A stretch of DNA of 64,000 bases from Acidobacteriota bacterium. Lineage in GTDB: Bacteria > Acidobacteriota > Vicinamibacteria > Vicinamibacterales > UBA823. The notes beneath the pieces are model-generated. The model did no database searches. It had not been told where the DNA came from and worked only from the letters and a program-made list of their open reading frames with translations. The position numbers and the translations under genes were made by a program. Shown here piece after piece: positions 7,463 through 18,060 of the stretch. The stretch covers positions 84,684-148,683 of the forward strand of contig PCAK01000005.1 in assembly GCA_002730525.1 (NCBI GenBank), written 5' to 3'. Position 1 is the stretch's first letter. Every line of letters begins with the position of its first letter.

Positions 7463-8855
7463 CGTACGATCGTCACGAATGATCGCCACGATCGCCATCC
7501 TGGCGGCGGCCAGCATGATGGCCCCACCGGCCGTGACCGGTCAGGCGTCGGCGTCGGAATGGCTCGACGCCTATCACGAGCCGGCCAGCCGCATCATCGG
7601 CGAAGCCATGGCCGGAACATTCGCGTGGGATCGGCTCGCTGAGTTGAGCGATACGTTCGGCCACCGTCTGAGCGGTTCACCCCAGCTCGAACGGGCTATC
7701 GAATGGGCCGCCGAGCAGATGCGGGGCGACGGGCTCGAGAACGTCCGGCTGGAGCCGGTCATGGTGCCGCACTGGGTGCGCGGCGAGGAGCGCGCCCGGA
7801 CGACGCGACCCAGCGAGCAGGAGCTGGTGATGCTCGGCCTCGGGGGCAGCATCGCCACGCCTCCCGGCGGCGTCGAGGCGGAGACGCTCGTGGTGAGCAG
7901 CTTCGATGAACTCGACGCGCGCGCCGACGACGTGGCGGGCAAGATCGTGGTCTACAACGTCCCGTTCACGAACTACGGCCAGACGGTGCGATACCGCACC
8001 ACCGGCGCATCGCGCGCCGCCCGGCACGGCGCGGTGGCGAGCCTCGTCCGATCGGTCGGCCCGACCTCCGGCCGGACGCCGCATACCGGCGCCATGACCT
8101 ACACCGACACCGACCCTCAGATTCCGGCCGCGGCGGTCACCGCCGAGGACGCCGACCTGTTGCAGCGGATGCAGGACCGGGGAACGCCCGCCTGGGTCCA
8201 CCTCGAGATGAACGCCCAGATGCTTCCGGACGCCGAGTCCGCTAATGTCGTGGCCGAGATTCGCGGACGCGAGCACCCCGAGGAAGTCGTCGTCATCGGG
8301 GGCCACATCGACTCCTGGGACGTCGGCACCGGATCCACTGACGACGGCGGTGGGTGCATCATCACTTGGGACGCGCTGCGCATCTTGCAGCGCCTGGGCC
8401 TGCGGCCGCGCCGCACGTTGCGCGTCGTGCTCTGGACGAACGAGGAAAACGGACTCCGCGGCGGAACAGCGTACCGCGATCGCTACGCCGATCAACTCGA
8501 GAATCATGTCATGATGCTGGAGTCGGATGGTGGCGTCTTCCAGCCGCGGGGCTTCGGCTTCACCGGCAACCCGAAGGCTCGCGCAACGGTCGAGGCAATC
8601 GCATCACTGCTGCGCGGTATCGACGCCCACCGGATCGGACCCAGCGGCGGCGGCGCCGACATCGGCCCAAGCGTCCGAGCGGCCGGCATCCCGAGCATGT
8701 CAACCGATGTGGACGGATCGACCTACTTCACGATTCACCACACGCCCGCGGATACGATGGACAAGATCGATCCCACCGACGTCGCGCGCAACGTCGCCGC
8801 GGTCGCCGTCATGGCCTACGTCGTGGCCGACATGCCGGAACGGCTGGGCCAATAG
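7440..8855 (+). CDS. Exported M28 family zinc aminopeptidase
   Basis: 471 residues. A signal sequence lies at about 14-35 (MIATIAILAAASMMAPPAVTGQ), preceded by a short basic stretch. A PA (protease-associated) insert spans about residues 130-240. The di-zinc site follows: GGHIDSWDVGTGSTDDGGG supplies His and two Asp ligands, WTNEENGL supplies the Glu pair, and HHTPADTMDKI supplies the final His. These peptidases remove amino acids from peptide N-termini outside the cytoplasm. A good Shine-Dalgarno (AGGAG at 7428-7432) supports the ATG at 7440. The gene stands alone and is convergent with yqgE across a hairpin-rich gap. Confidence 0.88.
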   Translation: MSEQRSHIVRSSRMIATIAILAAASMMAPPAVTGQASASEWLDAYHEPASRIIGEAMAGTFAWDRLAELSDTFGHRLSGSPQLERAIEWAAEQMRGDGLENVRLEPVMVPHWVRGEERARTTRPSEQELVMLGLGGSIATPPGGVEAETLVVSSFDELDARADDVAGKIVVYNVPFTNYGQTVRYRTTGASRAARHGAVASLVRSVGPTSGRTPHTGAMTYTDTDPQIPAAAVTAEDADLLQRMQDRGTPAWVHLEMNAQMLPDAESANVVAEIRGREHPEEVVVIGGHIDSWDVGTGSTDDGGGCIITWDALRILQRLGLRPRRTLRVVLWTNEENGLRGGTAYRDRYADQLENHVMMLESDGGVFQPRGFGFTGNPKARATVEAIASLLRGIDAHRIGPSGGGADIGPSVRAAGIPSMSTDVDGSTYFTIHHTPADTMDKIDPTDVARNVAAVAVMAYVVADMPERLGQ

Positions 8856-8909
8856 AAGAGGGCGGAGCGCCTGCGAAAACGGTCAAGGCGCGCACGGCAC
8901 GCCTCGCGG

Positions 8910-8981
8910 GTGCGGAGTGGGGCACTCGGGGTCCCCGCGTAGCGCCCGCGTGGGGCTTGGGGCGCAAGGCGCCCCATCTAC
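8910..8981. repeat. REP-like hairpin region ending in CTAC
   Basis: The 126-bp gap between the M28 gene and yqgE (convergent) holds strongly structured GC-rich sequence. Its clearest part is GGGGCGC (8959-8965), a 3-base loop and GCGCCCC (8969-8975), followed by ATCTAC to 8981. Read on the minus strand this starts with GTAG, like the other hairpins at 39 kb and 55.9 kb. It abuts the yqgE stop codon and may also end transcription. Confidence 0.55.
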
Positions 8982-9548
8982 TTAATGCACGCCGTGGCTC
9001 ATCTGTAGCGCCGCGGGATCGGCACCGAGGCGGCGTATCGCGATCTCCCACATCCGCTCGGGCTCGGTCCGGAAGACGAGGTCGAGGTCGACATCGATCG
9101 TGAGCCAGGAAGACGCCGCAATTTCCGCGTCGAGCTGGCCGGGGCCCCAGCCCGCGTAGCCGGTCAATAACCTCGCCTGCGTCTCCGGTTCGGCTTCGAG
9201 GAGCTGGCGCAGAAGATCGGCCGAGGTCGAGAGATAGACGCCGGGACAGACCCGCACCGCGTCGGACTCGGCCGGCTCCTGGCCCAGGAGGATCCATCCG
9301 CGCTGCGGCTCGACTGGACCACCGATCCACAACTGCAGGCCGCCGCGAACATTCACCGGCGGCTCGAGCTTGACGACGTCGGCCGCACAGGTCTCCGTGG
9401 GGCGGTTCAACACGAGCCCGAACGCGCCTTCAGCGCCGTACTCGCACAGCAGGATGACCGTGCGGTGGAAATTGGGATCCGCCAACTGCGGCATCGACAG
9501 CAGGAGCGTCGGTGCGAGTCGGGAATCGGGTGACGGAGGCGTGTCCAT
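8982..9548 (-). CDS. YqgE/AlgH family protein (DUF179)
   Basis: 188 residues from the ATG at 9548 (MDTPPSP). The frame stays open further upstream, but the extra residues are not protein-like. The fold signature is clear: LLLSMPQLADPNFHRTVILL at the N-terminus, FGLVLNRPTE, LWIGGPVEPQRGWILL, and a GYAGWGPGQLDAEIA segment that defines the family. The biochemical role of YqgE is not settled. It is often encoded near ruvX/yqgF, but here the two are about 30 kb apart. Cytoplasmic, single domain, normal length. Confidence 0.9.
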   Translation of the reverse strand: MDTPPSPDSRLAPTLLLSMPQLADPNFHRTVILLCEYGAEGAFGLVLNRPTETCAADVVKLEPPVNVRGGLQLWIGGPVEPQRGWILLGQEPAESDAVRVCPGVYLSTSADLLRQLLEAEPETQARLLTGYAGWGPGQLDAEIAASSWLTIDVDLDLVFRTEPERMWEIAIRRLGADPAALQMSHGVH

Positions 9549-9627
9549 GGCGTCGGCGAATCGGCTCTCCCAAGAGTATGGCGACGGCCGCCAAAGATCA
9601 AAACACCCCGGCTGACACCCAAGGTGG

Positions 9628-10689
9628 CTACGGCGCCAGCTTCCGCCGGGCCCATGCCACGTGCTCGGCAACCATCGGGTCGTCGAGCGAGGGCGCTGCC
9701 TCGGCTGGGTCCGGCCCGGACCCGGGCTTCTCGAGGGCCTCCCGCGCGGCCGGGTCGCCGCTGTTGCCCAGCGCGATCGCCAGGTTTCGCCGGAGCCGCT
9801 TCACGCCTGCCCGCGTCATCGCCGACCCTTTCATCGTCGACCGCAACTCCGCATCGGGCCGCTGCCAGAGGTCGAGCAGGCTGGGCTGATCGAAGAGCGC
9901 CCGGGGAAGCCACGCGCGGTCGGTGTTGCGCGCCGCGGCATCGTTCCACGGGCAGACATCCTGGCAGATATCGCAGCCGAAGACGTGTGACTCAACACCA
10001 TCGCGCTGCCGTTCTGGCACCGCGCCCTTCAGCTCGATCGTGAGATACGACAGGCATCTCGTCGCATCGAGCACCCACGGCTCGGGCAGCGCGCCGGTCG
10101 GGCAGGCCTCGAGACAGAGCGTGCAGTTGCCGCACTGGTCAAGCGACGCGTCGTCCGGCGGGAGATCGAGCGTGCAGATGATCTCGGACAGGAACAGCCA
10201 CGATCCGCGTTCGCCGTTGATGAGACAGGTGTTCTTGCCGATCCAGCCGAGGCCAGCGTGCTGCGCGTAGACGCGTTCCTGAACGGGACCCGTATCGACG
10301 TAGGCCCGCGCCTCGAACGTCGGGCCGGCACGTTCGGCCATCCAACTCCGCAGCGCCTCGGTGCGCGCGCCCACGACGTCGTGGTAGTCGTCACCCCACG
10401 CATAGCGGGCGATCTTCGCGTCGCCCGGCGCGTTGCGCTCCGTCGAATACGGCCGGTCCACGTTGTAGACGGTCGCCAGCATCACGACCGACCTGGCACC
10501 GGCGAGCACCGCGCGAACGTCAGCCCGCCGGTCGGCTGTTCGCGCCATGTACGCCATCTCAGCCGCATGCCCGCGATCGATCCACTCTCGAAGGAAGCCC
10601 AGCTCAGGCAGCGACTCGGCCGGCGCGATCCCGCACAGATCGAAACCCAGCTCGGAGGCACGCGCCTTGATCTGAGAAGCCGTCACCAT
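9628..10689 (-). CDS. queG: Epoxyqueuosine reductase
   Basis: 353 residues from the ATG at 10689, which has GGAGG about 7 bases upstream. QueG reduces epoxyqueuosine to queuosine at the wobble base of certain tRNAs, using cobalamin and two [4Fe-4S] clusters. Visible motifs are ELGFDLCGIAPAESLPELGF at the N-terminus, YVDTGPVQERVYAQHAGLGWIGKNT in the cobalamin part, and the cluster motifs CGNCTLCLEACPTGAL and CDICQDVCPWN. A HEAT-like tail (LRRNLAIALGNSGDPAAREAL) completes the usual architecture. The frame is open to 10890, but those extra residues look non-coding. Confidence 0.93.
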   Translation of the reverse strand: MVTASQIKARASELGFDLCGIAPAESLPELGFLREWIDRGHAAEMAYMARTADRRADVRAVLAGARSVVMLATVYNVDRPYSTERNAPGDAKIARYAWGDDYHDVVGARTEALRSWMAERAGPTFEARAYVDTGPVQERVYAQHAGLGWIGKNTCLINGERGSWLFLSEIICTLDLPPDDASLDQCGNCTLCLEACPTGALPEPWVLDATRCLSYLTIELKGAVPERQRDGVESHVFGCDICQDVCPWNDAAARNTDRAWLPRALFDQPSLLDLWQRPDAELRSTMKGSAMTRAGVKRLRRNLAIALGNSGDPAAREALEKPGSGPDPAEAAPSLDDPMVAEHVAWARRKLAP

Positions 10690-10720
10690 CGAAGGCCTCC
10701 GTCCGCGGTTCGCTCGATGG

Positions 10721-13365
<2,645 letters not shown>

Positions 13366-13369
<4 letters not shown>

Positions 13370-14478
13370 GCTGGTCTCGTCCCTCCTCGCCACGGCCGCC
13401 CACGACCGGGCCGCAGCGCTCCCCTGATCATCACATACTCGCCGACGTTATCCGAGGTCAGGAGGCCAACGAGCCGTCCGCCATCGAGCACGGGCAGCAC
13501 CGGGCATCCGCCGGACTCCAACCGCTGGAACGCCGACTCGAGCATCTCCCGCGCGTCGGCGACCTCGAAGTTCCGCGTCATCACCTGCTGGACGGCCCCC
13601 GCCGCGCCGCGCTCGCCGAGCGCGGCCATCATCGCGTCGCGGGTCAGCACGCCAACCAGCGCGCCGCCTTCGATGACGGGAAAGTCGCGCTGCGAGCCGG
13701 CCAGCACCAGGTCGACCGCCTCCTGAAGTGGGGACGCAGCCTCCAACACGTGGAAATCGGTCAACATCGCGCGGCTCACCGGAATGCCGGCCAGCGCCGA
13801 CCGGAGGCTCACCATCGAGGCCTCGCTCGACGCGCCCATCCAGACGAACAGCGCAATGAACACTAGAAATGGGTTCGAGAAGAGCCCGACGAACCCGAAC
13901 AGCAGCGCCAGCCCCTGGCCGATGTTGGCGGCGATCTCTGTCGCCCGGACGTAGTCGAGCCGTTCCGCCAGCAGTGCGCGCAGCATCCGCCCGCCGTCCA
14001 TCGGGAAGGCCGGCACCAGATTGAACACGGCCAGCGACAGGTTGACGACCGTGAAGCGCTCCACGACACCAGCCGACGGGTCGAACGCCAGCTCGGGCAA
14101 CGTGCCCAGCGTGAGCATCAGAGCCAGATAACATCCGGCGGCGATCGCCAGGTTGACCGCCGGTCCGGCCAGCGCGACCCAGAGTTCCTGTCTCGGCACG
14201 TCCGGCATACGCTCCAGCCTGGCCAGCCCGCCGATCGGCAACAGCGTGATGTCCCGGGTGCGGATGCCGAACCGGCGCGCGGTCAGCGCGTGGCCGAGTT
14301 CGTGCAGCACGATCGTGAAGAAGATGGCCAGCAGGAACAGCGCGCTGGCGATCACCGCGCCAAGTTCCCGGCCACCCGCCACGCCGCTGAACAGGATGAA
14401 GCCGATCAGCACCAGGAACGTCCCGTGGACGTAGATCGGGATCCCGGCGATCGTCGCGATCCGCCACGACCATTTCAT
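13366..14478 (-). CDS. Site-2 protease (M50) with tandem CBS domains
   Basis: 370 residues. Hydrophobic helices carry the zinc motif [13 protein letters not shown] (about residues 60-72). The later [20 protein letters not shown] segment supplies the third ligand Asp. Two CBS domains follow the membrane part, from about residue 245 to 355, including [19 protein letters not shown] and [21 protein letters not shown]50 proteases cut membrane-bound substrates within the bilayer, and the CBS pair usually senses nucleotides. The substrate is not predictable here. The stop overlaps the acnA start. Confidence 0.9.
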
Positions 14479-14517
14479 GACCGGTCTCCATCCACACCGC
14501 GCCCGACGCGGCGATCG

Positions 14518-15210
14518 TCAGAAGACAGCGAGAAAGACGCTCGCGTGTCCGGTGACGGACGTACGGCGCCGATCCTCGAGATCGAATCCATCGTTTCGTA
14601 TCAACAGGCGCAGTTCGGCGCGAACGCCGACGCGCTGGATCCAGGAATCTGCCGGGTTCCAGAGGGCGTACTTCACTCCACCCCCCGCGTGCGCCGCGCG
14701 CCCGCTCGCGACGAGGACCGAACCGTCGTCGAGTTGGCGCAGGTAGCCGAGCCCGCCGACGAGAAAGGGCCGCAGCCGGCCGTCGACCGCTTCGAGGGCC
14801 GTCAGGTGGACCACGACGCTGCCGTCGATGATCCATTGCGACAGGGCGGTGTCGAAGCTCCGCGAGCCGGCCTCGACGTCGCCCGTGACCTGCGTGGCCA
14901 CGTTCGGTGTCGCGTAGCCCAGACCCGCCTCGACGGCAAAGATCCGGGACAGGCGCCATCCCAGTCGAAGGTCGAGAGCGATCGCGGTCTCCAGTTCGGA
15001 CTCGATCGAGAACAGCGTGAACTCGCCGCCGCCCGAACCGGTGTTGGCCGTCAGGGTCGCCTCCGCACCGCCGATCTGATATCCGGAGATGGCACCGACC
15101 CCGACGCCGATCTCGAGCCGCCCCTGCCCGGCCGCCGGGGGCGCCGACGCGGCGAGACCCGCACCAAGCACGACCGCGGCCACGACGCGTGAACGGCCGC
15201 CGCGGGTCAC
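14518..15210 (-). CDS. Secreted outer-membrane beta-barrel protein
   Basis: 230 residues with a Sec signal (GGRSRVVAAVVLGAGLAASAPPAAGQ), then repeated amphipathic beta-strands (RLEIGVGVGAISGYQIGG, EFTLFSIESELETAIALDLRLGWRLS, IFAVEAGLGYATPNV, RPFLVGGLGYLRQL). The pattern fits a small eight-stranded barrel of the OmpA/porin-like type. It is the last gene of an operon after the matrixin protease, with an ATGA overlap (15207-15210). Function unknown. It may anchor or receive the secreted protease pathway. Confidence 0.7.
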   Translation of the reverse strand: MTRGGRSRVVAAVVLGAGLAASAPPAAGQGRLEIGVGVGAISGYQIGGAEATLTANTGSGGGEFTLFSIESELETAIALDLRLGWRLSRIFAVEAGLGYATPNVATQVTGDVEAGSRSFDTALSQWIIDGSVVVHLTALEAVDGRLRPFLVGGLGYLRQLDDGSVLVASGRAAHAGGGVKYALWNPADSWIQRVGVRAELRLLIRNDGFDLEDRRRTSVTGHASVFLAVF

Positions 15211-16208
15211 TTGCTCACGACCTCGAGGTCGGCGACGGCGTCCGCCCCGGCCCGCACCGTGACGATCTGCGACGCGAACCCTACTCGAAAGTCGACGTCG
15301 ACCGTGTCGGAATCCTGAAAGAAGCTGTCGGGGTCGGCGTCGTCCAGTGGCTCTACGCGGAGGAGATACGGACCTGGCGGGAGACCGGCCACAACGAACC
15401 GCCCTTCGCTGCCGATCGAGAAGTTGCCCACGAGCGTCTCGGTCTGCATGTTGAACGCCACGACGTGGGCGCCCACGACGCTCGCGCCGCCCTTCTGGAC
15501 CCGTCCCGAGATACTGCCGGTCGCCTGCTGGAACTCAGGCGTCGGATACAGGTCTGAGACCCCGGCCCGATCATCTGCGTGCAGGCGGCGGCCCTCGATG
15601 GAGCCACTCGAGAACGCGATCGGGAACATCGCGGTCCCCGAGGCGATCACGCGTCGTCCCCCGGTCGGTCGTAGCTCCGTCTCGCCGATCGCCGAGTGGC
15701 CGAGGCCGAGCAGGTGACCGATCTCATGCAGGGCGATCGCCTCGACATCGAAGCCGCTCTGGCCGTCGGTGGACCACGCGACCGCCGCGTTGAAGGCGAT
15801 GTCGGCTTCGATGATCTCGCCCGAGCCGGTCCTGGTGAGCAACGACGTTACGGCGAGAACGCGGTCGTCGAAGTCGAACACGTCCTCAAAGCCGACCGTC
15901 GTGACGCCGTCTTCGCTAAGCGGCGACAACCCGGTGAATCCGACCTCGGTGAACGTCGCGGTCGCGGTCGGTACCGCCTCCCACGACGCGAAGGCGCGCC
16001 CGACGGCCTGGCGAAACGCCTCGCCGGAGACGCCCGGCAGGTCGCGGTCACCGACGAAGTAGCGGATCGGGCCGCCTCCCCACCGAAGCACCTGGTCGGG
16101 ATCCTGCGCGAACCCCAGCTTCAGATAGGCCTCGAGCGGGGAGGCCCCGGCGAGGACAAAGGCCAGCACCATCGCCGTCGGAGCCCGCCACGTCCTGTGC
16201 ACCTTCAA
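15207..16208 (-). CDS. Secreted matrixin-like zinc metalloprotease
   Basis: 333 residues with a signal peptide (about 1-27). The metzincin site HEIGHLLGLGHS is at about residues 162-173, followed by a Met-turn in GTAMFPIAF. The upstream segment FRQAVGRAFASWEAVPTATATFTEVGF matches the matrixin N-terminal helix. From about residue 235 a carboxypeptidase-regulatory-like beta domain (GSISGRVQKGGASVVGAHVVAFN) may aid folding or surface attachment. The substrate is probably extracellular protein. Both ends overlap the neighbouring genes by 4 bp, so the three-gene unit is translationally coupled. Confidence 0.85.
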   Translation of the reverse strand: MKVHRTWRAPTAMVLAFVLAGASPLEAYLKLGFAQDPDQVLRWGGGPIRYFVGDRDLPGVSGEAFRQAVGRAFASWEAVPTATATFTEVGFTGLSPLSEDGVTTVGFEDVFDFDDRVLAVTSLLTRTGSGEIIEADIAFNAAVAWSTDGQSGFDVEAIALHEIGHLLGLGHSAIGETELRPTGGRRVIASGTAMFPIAFSSGSIEGRRLHADDRAGVSDLYPTPEFQQATGSISGRVQKGGASVVGAHVVAFNMQTETLVGNFSIGSEGRFVVAGLPPGPYLLRVEPLDDADPDSFFQDSDTVDVDFRVGFASQIVTVRAGADAVADLEVVSK

Positions 16209-16813
16209 CGGCGCACCGCCTCACCGGGCAGATCGGCGATCAGCTCCCGCAGCCGCCGGCCGAACTCGCGGAACGGCATCAGCCGCCGCCCGATGTCACC
16301 GCGCACGAGCGGCTGCACCGACGGCCCCGGCGCAAAGGTCGGCATCACCACCCGCTGGTTGGTCGCTCGGTTCACGACGATGCGAAACAATCCCTGGGAC
16401 AGTCCGAGAATGATCGGGATCGAGGGCCCTCTCGTCCCAAGGAACATCACGACCTCCTGGCCGATCGTGAGCACCGGCGCGCCGAGGACGACGGTCCGGT
16501 GGGCGCCCATCGTGCCGCCCGGCACGCGAATGCGGACCGACGGGCCGAGATCGCCTTTGAAGTACCCGGACGCATCGACGGTGACGAGGCTCTCGATCCG
16601 CTCGCGACCGGTGGTCCAACGCGGCGACACTGCCGCCACCCGTCCGTACACGATCACGCGCGCCTCGTCGGCCAGCTCCGCGAGCGTCGCCGGCACGACG
16701 GACGAAGCCGCCGCCATCAACGGCGCCGCAACTCCCAGGCCTGCCACCAGAGCGACGACCAGCCATCTAGAAGCGGTTTCACCACTTCTAGAGACCTGCT
16801 CGACTCTTCTCAT
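16205..16813 (-). CDS. Exported protein of a matrixin operon
   Basis: 202 residues from the ATG at 16813, which has GGAG upstream. A signal sequence (MRRVEQVS...WLVVALVAGLGVAAPLMAA) precedes a mature domain beginning SSVVPATLAELADEARVIVYGRVAAVSP. Strands such as VTVDASGYFKGDLGPSVRIRVPGG and LTIGQEVVMFLGTRGPSIP suggest an all-beta secreted domain. No enzyme motif is visible. The gene lies 17 bp after lpxB and overlaps the matrixin gene by 4 bp. A partner, inhibitor or substrate-carrier role for the protease is plausible but unproven. A strong inverted repeat lies within its signal-peptide codons. Confidence 0.75.
   Translation of the reverse strand: MRRVEQVSRSGETASRWLVVALVAGLGVAAPLMAAASSVVPATLAELADEARVIVYGRVAAVSPRWTTGRERIESLVTVDASGYFKGDLGPSVRIRVPGGTMGAHRTVVLGAPVLTIGQEVVMFLGTRGPSIPIILGLSQGLFRIVVNRATNQRVVMPTFAPGPSVQPLVRGDIGRRLMPFREFGRRLRELIADLPGEAVRR
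16766..16792. repeat. 27-bp near-perfect inverted repeat inside a signal-peptide coding region
   Basis: TCTAGAAG (16766-16773) and CTTCTAGA (16785-16792) are perfect inverted arms. The inner GGT/ACC also pairs, leaving one mismatch and a 3-base loop. In the mRNA this hairpin would lie about 20-48 bases inside the gene starting at 16813. It could affect translation of the operon or be a dyad operator. It is not a clear terminator. Confidence 0.55.
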
Positions 16814-16830
16814 CCGCAACTCCAGCTTCT

Positions 16831-17979
16831 TCAGCTCGTCGCCGCCCGGTTCGCGACGGCGAGCACCGCCTCGGCCGCGCGGCGGCTCGCACCGGCACCT
16901 CCCAGGCGTGTCCGCACCTCGTCGAGCAACGCGCGCGTCTGCCGCATCCGCTCGTCGTTGGTCAGGTAGCCGACGACCTCGGCCGCGATCACCCCGGGGG
17001 TGCACTGATCTTGAATCAACTCGGGCACGATCGACTGCCCCGCCACCAGATTGACCATGCCGTAGGTGTCCACATGCACGAATCGCTTGCCGAGCGCGTA
17101 GGTCAGCGGCGAGACGCGATAAATGATGACCATCGGCCGTCCGTGAATCGCCGCCTGGATCGTCGCGGTGCCCGAGGCCGTCACGACCAGATCGGCGACC
17201 GACAGCGCGTCGTCCGTCCGCCCATCGACGACGGAGACACGGCCGGGTCCCTCCCACGCCGCGGCCCGCCCGAACAGCCGGTCATCGAGGCCGGGCGCGC
17301 GCGCGACGATGAACTGAGCGGTCGGCACCTGCCCGACGATCGTGCGCACGGCGTCCAGCAAGGGGGGCAGGAGTTGAGCGACCTCATTGGGGCGGCTGCC
17401 TGGCAGCAGCGCGATGGTGGGTGCGTTCGGCTCGAACCCCAACTCGGCGAGCCACGCGGCGCGCGGTGTCCCCGTCTTGACCAGTTCGATGAGCGGGTGG
17501 CCGACGAACTCGACGGGGATGCCGGCCTCTCGGTACACGGCCTCCTCGAACGGAAAGATCACCAGCATCAGGTCGACGAGCCGCGCGAGCGTGCGCACCC
17601 GTCCACGGCGCCAAGCCCAGACCTGGGGACTCACGTAGTAGACCACCGGCACGCCGAGCCGCCGGGCCGCCGCGGCCAATCGGAAATTGAAGTCTGGAAA
17701 ATCGACCACCACGACCACGTCCGGCCGATCTCGCCGCATGGCCGCGACCAGCGTGCGGTAGATCGCCCACGACCGCGGCAGGACGGCCAGCGCCTCGACC
17801 AATCCGGTCACGCTCAGCCCGCGATAGTGGCTCACGAGTCGGGCGCCCGCGGCAGCCAGCCGATCGCCTCCCAGGCCGGTGACCCGCGCCGCCGGCGCCA
17901 GGCGCATCAGCTCGGTCGTCAGTGCGGCGGCATACATGTCGCCCGACGTCTCGCCACACGAGATCAGGACTTTGGGCAT
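16831..17979 (-). CDS. lpxB: Lipid-A-disaccharide synthase
   Basis: 382 residues from the ATG at 17979 (MPKVLISCGETSGDMYAA). LpxB joins lipid X and UDP-diacylglucosamine to make the lipid A disaccharide at the inner membrane. Typical motifs include the GETSGDMYAA start, VVVVDFPDFNFRLA, VVYYVSPQVWAWRRGRV and LLPGSRPNEV, plus the TASGTATIQAAIHGRPMVIIY acceptor region. The protein shows a Gram-negative envelope. It heads a run with the secreted matrixin genes, although other lpx genes are not in the window. Confidence 0.93.
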   Translation of the reverse strand: MPKVLISCGETSGDMYAAALTTELMRLAPAARVTGLGGDRLAAAGARLVSHYRGLSVTGLVEALAVLPRSWAIYRTLVAAMRRDRPDVVVVVDFPDFNFRLAAAARRLGVPVVYYVSPQVWAWRRGRVRTLARLVDLMLVIFPFEEAVYREAGIPVEFVGHPLIELVKTGTPRAAWLAELGFEPNAPTIALLPGSRPNEVAQLLPPLLDAVRTIVGQVPTAQFIVARAPGLDDRLFGRAAAWEGPGRVSVVDGRTDDALSVADLVVTASGTATIQAAIHGRPMVIIYRVSPLTYALGKRFVHVDTYGMVNLVAGQSIVPELIQDQCTPGVIAAEVVGYLTNDERMRQTRALLDEVRTRLGGAGASRRAAEAVLAVANRAATS

Positions 17980-18060
17980 GTAACGCAAACAGCTTGCGGC
18001 GGCGGGGGGGAAGCCGCGCCCGTGAGGCGGGTGCGGCGCACGACCGATACGGGGGCGCGG

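Noticed and set aside
13448..14959. 503-residue minus-strand ORF over the M50 gene and barrel
   Set aside because: Shadow frame of the M50 protease. The true frame holds HELGH and two CBS domains.
17989..18060. 72-bp gap between lpxB and the M16 gene
   Set aside because: Contains a G-run but no promoter, hairpin or ORF that I can support.
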